This document shows positions 8,526 to 15,700 of a stretch of 26,857 bases of DNA, piece after piece (positions within the stretch are counted from its first letter, which is position 1; the number at the start of each line of letters is the position of its first letter). The DNA comes from Longivirga sp036510975 (GTDB taxonomy: Bacteria > Actinomycetota > Actinomycetes > S36-B12 > CAIYMF01). The notes under the pieces were generated by a model. The model ran no database searches. It was given only the letters and a program-made list of their open reading frames with translations, and was not told where the DNA came from. Location: contig DATCCY010000055.1 in the NCBI GenBank assembly GCA_036510975.1, forward strand, positions 1 through 26,857, in the 5' to 3' direction. The position numbers were made by a program, and so were the translations under genes.

Positions 8526-8575
8526 TCCTCGACCCGGTGCCGTCGCCCCGCCGCACGGCGGCCGTGGTCGGCGGA

Positions 8576-9334
8576 ATGGACGCGCAGGCGGACCGGTTGG
8601 CCAAGGACGTGAGCCCTGACACGACCTCCCTCGACGCTCCTGTCCGCCTCGACGTCTGGGCGGACATCGCCTGCCCCTGGTGCTACCTCGGCCACGCGCG
8701 GCTCGACGTGGTCCTCGAGAAGCGGGCGGCCGCGGGGGAGACGATCGTCGTGCGGCACCGCCCGTTCGAGCTGAACCCGGGTCTGCCGCCGGAAGGCGTG
8801 CCGATGGCCGGGTTCCTCGAGGCCCGGTTCGGCGACGTCGGTGCGCTGCGCGAGGCCCAGGCCCGCCTCACCGCGATGGGTCGGGAGCTCGGTCTGGCCT
8901 ACGACTTCGAGGCCGTCGGCAAGGCGCCGAACACCCGCCTCGCGCACCACGTGCTCGCGACCTACGACGGCGACGCCCGCCAGCAGGTCGCCGTGCGTGC
9001 GCTCTACCGCGCGTACTTCGAGCGGGGGCTCGACGTCACCGATCCCGCCACGATCGTGGAGGTCGTGTCGGCGTCGACGGGGGAGGACGCCGGGCAGGTG
9101 CAGGCGCGGCTCGACTCGGCCACCGACGCGGTCGACGCCGCCTTCGCGCTCGGGCGCGAGCTCGGAGTCTCGGCGGTCCCGACCTTCGTCGCCGACGCCG
9201 GTGCTGTCGTCGACCCGGAGGTGGGCCTGTCCTCCGCCGCGGTCGCCGTGCAGGGGGCGCAGCCGATCGAGGTGCTGGTGCAGGTGCTCGACGAGGCCCG
9301 ACGCCGCGCGGGCGCTGCCGGCGCGCCTGGCTGA
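8576..9334 (+). CDS. DsbA family oxidoreductase, FrnE-like
   Basis: 252 aa thioredoxin-fold protein of the DsbA/2-hydroxychromene-2-carboxylate isomerase group. After a strand VRLDVWADIACPWCYLG it carries the redox motif CPWC (Cys33, Cys36). A helical insertion with RHRPFELNPGLPPEG and GKAPNTRLAHHVLATY, the cis-Pro loop SAVPTFV and a C-terminal helix follow. This pattern is typical of FrnE-like proteins, which act as cytoplasmic disulfide oxidoreductases or isomerases linked to oxidative stress. No signal peptide is seen. The ATG at 8576 is taken; a GTG at 8609 is an alternative, and neither has a strong ribosome-binding site. Its stop codon lies within a terminator hairpin shared with the convergent gene. 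Confidence 0.88.
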   Translation: MDAQADRLAKDVSPDTTSLDAPVRLDVWADIACPWCYLGHARLDVVLEKRAAAGETIVVRHRPFELNPGLPPEGVPMAGFLEARFGDVGALREAQARLTAMGRELGLAYDFEAVGKAPNTRLAHHVLATYDGDARQQVAVRALYRAYFERGLDVTDPATIVEVVSASTGEDAGQVQARLDSATDAVDAAFALGRELGVSAVPTFVADAGAVVDPEVGLSSAAVAVQGAQPIEVLVQVLDEARRRAGAAGAPG

Positions 9335-9355
9335 CCGGCTCAGCCGAGCCAGGCG
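9324..9355. terminator. Bidirectional terminator overlapping two stop codons
   Basis: Arms CGCCTGGCT (9324-9332) and AGCCAGGCG (9347-9355) pair perfectly over 9 bp. An inner self-complementary CGGCT/AGCCG lies at 9336-9346. The hairpin spans the TGA of the FrnE-like gene (9332-9334) and the stop of the opposing gene (9340-9342), so it can serve both strands. Confidence 0.55.
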
Positions 9356-9753
9356 TCGCGACCGGCCGTCGCGCAAGCGACGTCGACGTCCGGGTGCGCA
9401 CCGCTCACGGCGACAGCACCGTGGACGACGCCGTCGCGGGTCAGCACCAGCCCGCCGGCGAGCGAGGTGACCCGGAAGCCCGCGCCGTCGCTGACCAGCG
9501 GGAGCAGCTCGGGGTAGTCGGACTGCAGGTCGGCGAGGTCCCTGCTGTCGGACCTCATGAGGACGGCGCTGCGCGCCTTCTGCCGGGCGACGTAGGGCGT
9601 GAACCCCGGGGCGCCGTCCATCCGGACGGTCAGGACGTCGGCGCCCTGACCGTCGACGACCACGACGGACACGGTGACGTCCGCCGCGTCGGCTGCGGCG
9701 AGCACCCGGTCCGTGATCGTCCGGGCGGTGGCGAGGGTGAGGGCGGCGTTCAT
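9340..9753 (-). CDS. GlcG/HbpS family heme-binding-like protein
   Basis: 137 aa from the ATG at 9753, which has GAGG 8 nt upstream. The sequence follows the GlcG/HbpS (DUF336) pattern: LTLATARTITDRVLAAA, strand VSVVVVDGQGADVLTVRMDGA, then TPYVARQKARSAVLM, and near the end GGLVLTRDGVVHGAVAVSGAHPDVDVACA. Family members include the haem-binding HbpS of Streptomyces and GlcG of the glycolate locus. In this copy no signal peptide is seen, so a cytoplasmic role is likely, and haem binding is inference only. A longer start at 9789 is possible but less well spaced. It is divergent from ppdK and convergent with the FrnE-like gene. Confidence 0.85.
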   Translation of the reverse strand: MNAALTLATARTITDRVLAAADAADVTVSVVVVDGQGADVLTVRMDGAPGFTPYVARQKARSAVLMRSDSRDLADLQSDYPELLPLVSDGAGFRVTSLAGGLVLTRDGVVHGAVAVSGAHPDVDVACATAGRDAWLG

Positions 9754-10033
9754 GGACCGATCCTCGGGGGTCGCCGGCCGGTCCGTCATCTCCGTGTGCC
9801 GCTCCGGGGAACGATCCGTGTCACCGGCGTCCGGAATGTGACGCAATGAGCACCGACTGAGATTCCGGTCGGGTGGAGACGGGAGTAGTCCCGGGGACAG
9901 ACTCGGGCTCATCGCATCCAGGGTCGCACTGCGCCCCCGGGCGCGCGGCCGACGACGCCGTGTCGCCGGCCGAGGAGGGTTGGCGGGACCGCCGCTTCGA
10001 CGGACCCGCTCACGTGGATGAAGGGTCAGGTCC
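9754..10033. other. Intergenic region upstream of ppdK and the GlcG-like gene
   Basis: This 280-bp divergent region is the longest gene-free stretch. It must hold both promoters, but I could not pick convincing -35/-10 pairs. Only short inverted repeats are visible, such as GGCGG-GA-CCGCC before ppdK. Small ORFs here lack start signals. Confidence 0.6.
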
Positions 10034-12745
10034 ATGGCCGCCAGCACGTACGTCTTCGACTTCTCCGAGGGGTCGAAGGACATGAAGGACCTCCTCGGCG
10101 GCAAGGGTGCGAACCTCGCCGAGATGACACGGCTGGGCCTCCCCGTCCCGCCGGGCTTCACGATCACGACGGAGGCGTGCCGGGCGTATCTCGCGAACGG
10201 CAAGGAGCCCTCGGACCTGCGGGTCCAGGTGACGAGGTCGCTGCGCCACCTCGAGGATGCGGTCGACCGGCGTCTCGGTGATCGCCACGACCCGCTGCTG
10301 GTGAGCGTGCGCTCGGGGGCGAAGTTCTCGATGCCCGGGATGATGGACACGGTGCTCAACATCGGCCTGAACGACGCGAGCGTGCTCGGCCTGGCGGAGG
10401 CCAGCGGGAGCGACCGGTTCGCGTGGGACTCCTACCGCCGCTTGATCCAGATGTTCGGCAAGACGGTGCTCGACATCGAGGGCGACCAGTTCGCCGACGT
10501 GTTGGACAAGGCCAAGGCCGCGAACGGCGTGACCAGCGACGTCGACCTCGACGTCAGCGACCTGATGGCCCTGGTGCAGCGGTTCAAGGACATCGTGCGC
10601 GAGGAGTCGGGACGGGAGTTCCCGCAGCACCCGCGCGAGCAGCTCGACCTCGCGATCCGTGCGGTCTTCGACTCGTGGAACACCGACCGGGCGCGGATCT
10701 ACCGGCGTCGTGAGCGGATCCCGCACGACCTGGGCACCGCGGTGAACATCTGCACGATGGTGTTCGGCAACCTCGGCGAGACCTCCGGCACCGGCGTCGC
10801 GTTCACCCGCGACCCGTCGACCGGCGAGCCCGGGGCCTACGGCGACTACCTGGTCAACGCCCAGGGCGAGGACGTCGTCGCCGGCATCCGCAACACACTG
10901 TCGCTCGACGACCTGCGCGAGATCGACACCCCGGCGCACACCGAGCTGATGGGGGTGATGCGCCGGCTGGAGACGCACTACCGCGACCTGTGCGACATCG
11001 AGTTCACCATCGAGCGCGGCAAGCTCTGGATGCTGCAGACCAGGGTCGGCAAGCGCACCGCGGCTGCGGCGTTCCGGATCGCGACCCAGCTCGTCGACGA
11101 GCACCTCATCACCGAGGACGAGGCCCTCGAGCGGGTCACCGGTGCGCAGCTCGCGCAGCTGATGTTCCCGCAGTTCGACTCGGGCACGCCGCGGACGCTG
11201 CTGACCCGGGCGATGGCGGCGAGCCCCGGCGCGGCGGTCGGCAAGGTCGTGTTCGACTCCGCCACGGCCGTGGCGTGGGGCGACCGCGGCGAGGACGTGA
11301 TCCTGGTGCGCCGGGAGACCAACCCCGACGACCTCGAGGGCATGATCGCCGCCGCCGGCATCCTGACCTCGCGCGGCGGCAAGACGAGCCACGCGGCCGT
11401 CGTGGCGCGCGGCATGGGCAAGACCTGCGTCTGCGGCGCCGAGGAGCTCGACGTCGACGTCGCGGCCAAGCTCGTGCGCGTGGACGACCGGACCATCCTC
11501 GAGGGCGACGTCATCTCCATCGACGGCTCCACCGGGGAGGTGTTCCTCGGCGAGGTCACGGTCAAGCCGTCCCCCGTCGTCACCTACCTCGAGCACGGCA
11601 TCGACCACGCGATCGCCGACGCCGACGAGGAGACCGCACTGCTGGTGAAGTCGGTCGACCGGCTGCTCGCGCACGCCGACGCCGTTCGTCGCCTGCGGGT
11701 GCGGGCCAACGCCGACACTGCCGAGGACGCGGCCCGGGCGCGGCACCTCGGCGCCGAGGGCATCGGCCTGACGAGGACCGAGCACATGTTCCTCGGCGAC
11801 CGGCGCGTGCTCATCGAGCGCGTGATCCTCTCCGAGTCCGGTGACGAGCGCGACGACGCCCTCGCCGCTCTGCTGCCGATGCAGACCAAGGACTTCACCG
11901 AGCTGCTCGAGGCGATGGACGGCCTGCCGGTCACCATCCGGCTGCTCGACCCGCCCCTGCACGAGTTCCTGCCCAACTACACCGAGCTCTCGGTCCGCGT
12001 CGCCGTGGCGCACTCCGAGGGCAACCCGGATGCGAAGGAGCTCGCGCTCCTCGCCGCGGTCGAGCGGCTCCACGAGTCCAACCCGATGCTCGGTCTGCGC
12101 GGAGTGCGTCTCGGGCTCGTCGTACCCGGCCTGTTCGGCCTTCAGGTGCGCGCGATCGCCGAGGCGGCGGTGGCCCGCATCAAGGCCGGCGGCGACCCGC
12201 AGGTGGAGATCATGGTGCCGCTCGTCGGCTCGGTGATGGAGCTGCACCTCATCGCCGACGAGACCGACGGCATCGTCCACGAGATCGCCGCACGCGAGGG
12301 CATCAACCTGACCATCCCCGTCGGCACGATGATCGAGCTCCCGCGGGCGGCGCTCACGGCCCGACGCATCGCCGACGTCGCGGAGTTCTTCTCCTTCGGC
12401 ACCAACGACCTCACGCAGACGACGTGGGGATTCAGCCGCGACGACGTCGAGGCCGAGTTCTTCGCCGCCTACCTCGACAAGGGCGTCTTCACGGTGTCTC
12501 CGTTCGAGTCCCTCGACGTCGACGGCGTCGGGCGGCTCGTCCAGATCGCCTGCGACGAGGGCCGGGCCACCCGCCCGGACCTCAAGCTCGGCGTCTGCGG
12601 CGAGCACGGCGGCGACCCCGACTCGGTGCACTTTTTCCACCAGGTCGGGCTCGACTACGTGTCCTGCTCACCGTTCCGGGTCCCCGTGGCACGCCTCGAG
12701 GCCGGCCGCGCCGCGCTGGATACGGGCGTCTCCGACACCCGCTGA
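10034..12745 (+). CDS. ppdK: Pyruvate, phosphate dikinase
   Basis: Interconverts pyruvate, ATP and phosphate with phosphoenolpyruvate, AMP and pyrophosphate in the cytoplasm. At 903 aa it has the usual full length. Domain order: an N-terminal ATP-grasp nucleotide-binding domain (residues 1-350) starting with DLLGGKGANLAEMTRLGLPVP and containing SVRSGAKFSMPGMMDTVLN and SGTGVAFTRDPSTGE; the swivelling phosphohistidine domain with SRGGKTSHAAVVARGMG (His453 is the phosphorylated residue); and the C-terminal PEP/pyruvate TIM barrel with GIGLTRTEHMF, SFGTNDLTQTTWGFSRDD and GVCGEHGGDPDSV (Cys855 is the catalytic acid/base). All key residues are present. The ATG at 10034 is in the right place for the family, with a modest AGG-type ribosome-binding site. 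A strong hairpin ends the unit. No PPDK regulatory protein gene is in the window. Confidence 0.97.
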   Translation: MAASTYVFDFSEGSKDMKDLLGGKGANLAEMTRLGLPVPPGFTITTEACRAYLANGKEPSDLRVQVTRSLRHLEDAVDRRLGDRHDPLLVSVRSGAKFSMPGMMDTVLNIGLNDASVLGLAEASGSDRFAWDSYRRLIQMFGKTVLDIEGDQFADVLDKAKAANGVTSDVDLDVSDLMALVQRFKDIVREESGREFPQHPREQLDLAIRAVFDSWNTDRARIYRRRERIPHDLGTAVNICTMVFGNLGETSGTGVAFTRDPSTGEPGAYGDYLVNAQGEDVVAGIRNTLSLDDLREIDTPAHTELMGVMRRLETHYRDLCDIEFTIERGKLWMLQTRVGKRTAAAAFRIATQLVDEHLITEDEALERVTGAQLAQLMFPQFDSGTPRTLLTRAMAASPGAAVGKVVFDSATAVAWGDRGEDVILVRRETNPDDLEGMIAAAGILTSRGGKTSHAAVVARGMGKTCVCGAEELDVDVAAKLVRVDDRTILEGDVISIDGSTGEVFLGEVTVKPSPVVTYLEHGIDHAIADADEETALLVKSVDRLLAHADAVRRLRVRANADTAEDAARARHLGAEGIGLTRTEHMFLGDRRVLIERVILSESGDERDDALAALLPMQTKDFTELLEAMDGLPVTIRLLDPPLHEFLPNYTELSVRVAVAHSEGNPDAKELALLAAVERLHESNPMLGLRGVRLGLVVPGLFGLQVRAIAEAAVARIKAGGDPQVEIMVPLVGSVMELHLIADETDGIVHEIAAREGINLTIPVGTMIELPRAALTARRIADVAEFFSFGTNDLTQTTWGFSRDDVEAEFFAAYLDKGVFTVSPFESLDVDGVGRLVQIACDEGRATRPDLKLGVCGEHGGDPDSVHFFHQVGLDYVSCSPFRVPVARLEAGRAALDTGVSDTR

Positions 12746-12755
12746 CCACGGACGA

Positions 12756-12792
12756 CAGAGGCGGAGCCACAGTGGGTGTGGCTCCGCCTCTG
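12756..12792 (+). terminator. Strong hairpin terminator after ppdK
   Basis: A perfect 16-bp stem (12756-12771 with 12777-12792) with a 5-nt GTGGG loop begins 11 nt after the ppdK stop. There is no T-tract. It may also act on the opposing gene ending at 12881. Confidence 0.88.
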
Positions 12793-12880
12793 CTGCGCTG
12801 CTCACCCCGGTCGAGGGAGGGCCCGGGGTGGGCGGACACCGGCGCGGAAGGGCACCGGGATCAGGTGGTGCGGTCGTCGG

Positions 12881-13492
12881 TCACGCAGTGGTGCTGGGTG
12901 TGGCGGAGGCGCCGTTGCTCGACGTACCGCCAGGCTGGCTGCCACCGGGGTTGGCGTTGCCCGGACCGTCGTTGACGTTCGGGTCCGGGTCGACACCGGG
13001 GGTGCCGTTGCCGGGACCGCCGTGGCCGCCAGGACCGCCCACGCCGGGCTGCTGCGTGCCCGTCACGGTGAAGTCCTTGCCGACCTGCACGATGACCCAG
13101 TCACCTGCGGTGGTGACGATGTGGGCCTCGTAGACGCCGTTGGAGTCGGTCTCGACCCGCTGGATGGTCGCGCCCGGGTACGTGGCGAGGGCCGCGGCCG
13201 TCACCTTGGCCGCGGTGTCCCCGGTGAGCAGCGTCTCGTCCGAGCGCTGGGGCTTGGACTGGTCGCCGGTCGGGTGCTGCGGAGTGGTCGTGGCCGCGCC
13301 GCTGACGCCGGTGGCACCGGTCGCGCCGGAGGTGGCGGCGGGCGACGGGGAGCTGGTGGCGGCGTTCGCGCTCGCGCCCATGGCGCCGGCGATGATGACG
13401 CCACCGGCCAGGCCGGCCGCGACGAGCGCCGCTCCGGTGCCCCAACGACGAGCGGAGCGGCGGGTGGCCGCCTGGGTGTCGTGGTCGATCAT
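12881..13492 (-). CDS. Exported or membrane-anchored PepSY-like protein with Gly/Pro/Asn-rich tail
   Basis: 203 aa. The start is the ATG at 13492, backed by the strongest Shine-Dalgarno in the window (AGAAGGAG, 13505-13498). The N-terminus is basic (RRSARRWG), then a hydrophobic segment at about residues 22-50 ending in SANAA gives a signal peptide or membrane anchor. A Thr/Ser/Ala/Pro linker follows. A domain then contains KVTAAALATYPGATIQRVET, NGVYEAHIVTTAG and WVIVQVGKDFTVTG, which fits a PepSY module (protease-inhibitor or propeptide-like, often linked to two-component systems). The last 55 residues are Gly/Pro/Asn-rich and probably disordered. The exact role is unknown. It is divergent from the 13636 gene. 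Confidence 0.8.
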   Translation of the reverse strand: MIDHDTQAATRRSARRWGTGAALVAAGLAGGVIIAGAMGASANAATSSPSPAATSGATGATGVSGAATTTPQHPTGDQSKPQRSDETLLTGDTAAKVTAAALATYPGATIQRVETDSNGVYEAHIVTTAGDWVIVQVGKDFTVTGTQQPGVGGPGGHGGPGNGTPGVDPDPNVNDGPGNANPGGSQPGGTSSNGASATPSTTA

Positions 13493-13497
13493 GTGGT

Positions 13498-13505
13498 CTC
13501 CTTCT
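13498..13505 (-). promoter_or_regulatory. Strong ribosome-binding site for the PepSY-like gene
   Basis: Minus-strand AGAAGGAG, five bases before the ATG at 13492. It decides the start against the in-frame upstream codon at 13609. Confidence 0.8.
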
Positions 13506-13512
13506 GGTCGGG

Positions 13513-13528
13513 GGTCCCCGGGGGGACC
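13513..13528. repeat. Short palindrome in the PepSY-gene leader
   Basis: GGTCCCC and GGGGACC arms around a 2-bp centre, 21 bp upstream of the PepSY-like start codon. It could be an operator or an mRNA hairpin. It may equally be chance in GC-rich DNA. Confidence 0.3.
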
Positions 13529-13623
13529 TCGTGCCATCACCGTGGTCGTGCTTGGTGTGAGGACGATGTCCGCCACGGGGGCCACCGGCTGTGCGGACGT
13601 TCTGAACACCCCCGACCGTCAGG

Positions 13624-13629
13624 GAGAAT
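13624..13629 (+). promoter_or_regulatory. -10 element of the 13636 gene
   Basis: GAGAAT ends 6 nt before the GTG at 13636, implying a leaderless transcript. Confidence 0.5.
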
Positions 13630-13635
13630 GACTCG

Positions 13636-14301
13636 GTGACCGCCGGGACCGACGCCGTGACCGTCGCCGCACCGCCGCGGCGCCGGCGCCTCTGGCAGCG
13701 AGTCCTCGGGTGGGTCCTGGTGGCCGCGTTCGCGCTCGCCGTTCTGCTCCCGCTCCTCGCGGCCGCGCGCGTCGTGACCGCTGCGCGCGAGGACGACCGC
13801 ACGCCCACGGACGTCGTCGTGGTGCTCGGCGCCGCGCAGTTCAACGGCCGGCCGAGCCCGGTGCTCGAGGCCCGGCTCGACCACGCCGACGAGCTCTACC
13901 GCCAGCAGGTGGCCCCGCACGTCGTGACCGTGGGGAGCAACCAGCCGGGCGACCGCACCACCGAGGCCGAGGTCGGCGCCGACTGGCTGGTGAGCGCCGG
14001 CGTGCCGCGCGCCGACGTCACCGCGGTGCCGCTCGGCCACGACACGCTCTCGAGCCTCACGGCAGTGGCGCACCTCATGGCCGACCGCGGCTGGACGAGC
14101 GCCACGCTCGTGACCGACCCGGCGCACGAGGCCCGCAGCCTGGCCATGGCGCGGGCACTCGGCATCGCGGCCCATGGCTCGCCGACGCAGACGGGGTCCG
14201 GCTCGAGCCTCACGCTGGAGTACGTCGTGCGCGAGACCGAGGGCCTGCTGTACTTCTGGCTGGTCGAGCGGCGCTCGATCGCCCCCGTCGTCGGAGGCTG
14301 A
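13636..14301 (+). CDS. DUF218 / YdcF-SanA-ElyC family membrane protein
   Basis: 221 aa. After a basic N-terminus (RRRRLW) a single membrane helix spans residues 24-46. The rest faces one side and begins with DVVVVLGAAQFNGRPSPVLEARLDHADELY, the DUF218 signature. HVVTVGSNQPGDRTTEAEVG, GHDTLSSLTAVAHLMADRGW and ATLVTDPAHEARSLAMA follow, and then LEYVVRETEGLLYFW. Relatives in E. coli (SanA, ElyC) affect envelope integrity, but the biochemical activity of the family is not settled. The GTG start agrees with the -10 element 6 nt upstream. dgt follows 41 bp downstream but has its own promoter. Confidence 0.88.
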   Translation: MTAGTDAVTVAAPPRRRRLWQRVLGWVLVAAFALAVLLPLLAAARVVTAAREDDRTPTDVVVVLGAAQFNGRPSPVLEARLDHADELYRQQVAPHVVTVGSNQPGDRTTEAEVGADWLVSAGVPRADVTAVPLGHDTLSSLTAVAHLMADRGWTSATLVTDPAHEARSLAMARALGIAAHGSPTQTGSGSSLTLEYVVRETEGLLYFWLVERRSIAPVVGG

Positions 14302-14328
14302 GGACCGGCGCCCGTGGCCGGTGCTCGC

Positions 14329-14334
14329 TAGGGT
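14329..14334 (+). promoter_or_regulatory. -10 element of dgt
   Basis: TAGGGT, 8 nt before the ATG at 14343. The transcript should start at or within about two bases of the start codon. Confidence 0.55.
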
Positions 14335-14342
14335 CGGCGCTG

Positions 14343-15623
14343 ATGGAACTCCCCGCGGCGCACGACGACGACCGCCTCTCCGACGGCTACGGGCACGACG
14401 ACGAGGCGCGCTGGGTGCTCGAGGCGCCCAAGCGCGCCGGACGCACCGCGTTCGCCCGCGACCGCGCGCGCGTCCTGCACTCGGCCGCGCTGCGCCGGCT
14501 CGCCGCGAAGACCCAGGTCATCGCCGCGGGGGAGAGCGACTTCCTGCGGACCCGGCTGACCCACTCCCTCGAGTGCGCCCAGGTCGGGCGCGAGCTCGGG
14601 GCGGCGCTCGGCTGCGACCCGGACCTCGTCGAGGTCGCCTGCCTGTCCCACGACCTCGGGCACCCGCCGTTCGGCCACAACGGCGAGGACGCCCTCGACG
14701 ACGTCGCCTCGGCGATCGGCGGCTTCGAGGGCAACGCGCAGTCGTTGCGGATCCTGACCCGTCTCGAGGCCAAGACGTTCAGCCCGGACGACGGGCCACG
14801 GCCCGGCGGTCCGGTGGGCCTCAACCTCACCCGGGCGGCGCTCGACGCGGCCACGAAGTACCCCTGGCCCCGTCGTGCCGGCGTGCGCAAGTTCGGTGTC
14901 TACGCCGACGACCTCGAGGTCTTCGCCTGGTTGCGCGCGGGCTCGCCCGACGACCGCACCTGCTTCGAGGCGCAGGTGATGGACTGGGCCGACGACGTCG
15001 CCTACTCGGTGCACGACGTCGAGGACGCCGTCGTCGCGGGTCACCTCGACATCCGCGCGATCACCGGTGCGGGGGGCGCCGACGACCCGGAAGGACTGCT
15101 CGACGTCGCGGCCGGCTACGCCCGCGACGCCGACCGCGCCGAGCTCGGCGCGGCGGTCGACCGGCTCACGGCGCTGCCGTTCTGGCCGTCGTCGTACGCC
15201 GGGTCCCTGCGCGACCTGGCCGCGCTGAAGAACCTCACCTCACAGCTCATCGGGCGCTTCTGCACGGCCGCCGAGCTCGCGACGCGCGACGCCCACGGCG
15301 ACGGTCGGCTCACGCGCTACGGCGCGGGACTGGTGGTCCCGCGCGAGCAGCGCCTCGAGGTCGCGCTGCTCAAGGCCGTGGCCAACCGGTGGGTCATGCA
15401 GCGTGCGGGTGCCGAGCCGGTCTACGCCCGCCAGCGCGACGTCGTGCAGGAGCTCGTCTCGGCCATCCGCCTCACCGCGCCCGAGTCGCTCGACCCGGTC
15501 CTGCGCGACGCCTACGCGAGCGCCCCCGACGACGCCGCCCGCCTGCGCGTCGTCGTCGACCAGGTCGCCAGCCTCACCGACCGCAGCGTCGTCGCCTGGC
15601 ACACCCGCCTCTGCCGCACCTGA
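14343..15623 (+). CDS. dgt: Deoxyguanosinetriphosphate triphosphohydrolase-like protein
   Basis: HD-domain enzyme of the Dgt family, which hydrolyses dNTPs (dGTP in E. coli) to nucleoside and tripolyphosphate. It is 426 aa, close to actinobacterial homologues. Visible: RDRARVLHSAALRRLAAKTQV, FLRTRLTHSLECAQVGRELG (His74), SHDLGHPPFGHNGEDAL (metal-binding His103-Asp104 and following His) and MDWADDVAYSVHDVEDAV (third metal-ligand region). It lies just before dnaG with one opposing gene between them. In mycobacteria dgt and dnaG are direct neighbours, so it probably serves dNTP-pool control near replication genes. Substrate preference cannot be read from the sequence. Confidence 0.94.
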   Translation: MELPAAHDDDRLSDGYGHDDEARWVLEAPKRAGRTAFARDRARVLHSAALRRLAAKTQVIAAGESDFLRTRLTHSLECAQVGRELGAALGCDPDLVEVACLSHDLGHPPFGHNGEDALDDVASAIGGFEGNAQSLRILTRLEAKTFSPDDGPRPGGPVGLNLTRAALDAATKYPWPRRAGVRKFGVYADDLEVFAWLRAGSPDDRTCFEAQVMDWADDVAYSVHDVEDAVVAGHLDIRAITGAGGADDPEGLLDVAAGYARDADRAELGAAVDRLTALPFWPSSYAGSLRDLAALKNLTSQLIGRFCTAAELATRDAHGDGRLTRYGAGLVVPREQRLEVALLKAVANRWVMQRAGAEPVYARQRDVVQELVSAIRLTAPESLDPVLRDAYASAPDDAARLRVVVDQVASLTDRSVVAWHTRLCRT

Positions 15624-15638
15624 CCCGCGTTCGTAGCC

Positions 15639-15685
15639 ATGAAGGACGCCTTGGTTGCCTAGAGGACAACAAACTCCGCCTTCAT
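15639..15685. terminator. Probable bidirectional terminator between dgt and the aminotransferase gene
   Basis: Outer arms ATGAAGG (15639-15645) and CCTTCAT (15679-15685) enclose an inner stem GTTG-CCT (15654-15660) with AGG-CAAC (15663-15670). It lies between two convergent stop codons. The interrupted structure makes the call moderate. Confidence 0.5.
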
Positions 15686-15700
15686 CGCAGCGCTCGGCGC

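Noticed and set aside
9820..9842. CRP-like site GTCAC...GTGAC between the GlcG-like gene and ppdK
   Set aside because: The half sites are 13 bp apart, not the 6 bp expected of a CRP/FNR operator, and short matches are common in this DNA.
10010..12640. Long open frame of 876 codons opposite ppdK
   Set aside because: It is the GC-driven antisense shadow of ppdK; it has Asp/Glu/Arg/His-rich composition, no domains and no start signals.
12885..13070. Possible tandem repeat in GGC/CCG-rich DNA
   Set aside because: It is the coding sequence of the Gly/Pro/Asn-rich tail of the PepSY-like protein, without a regular unit.
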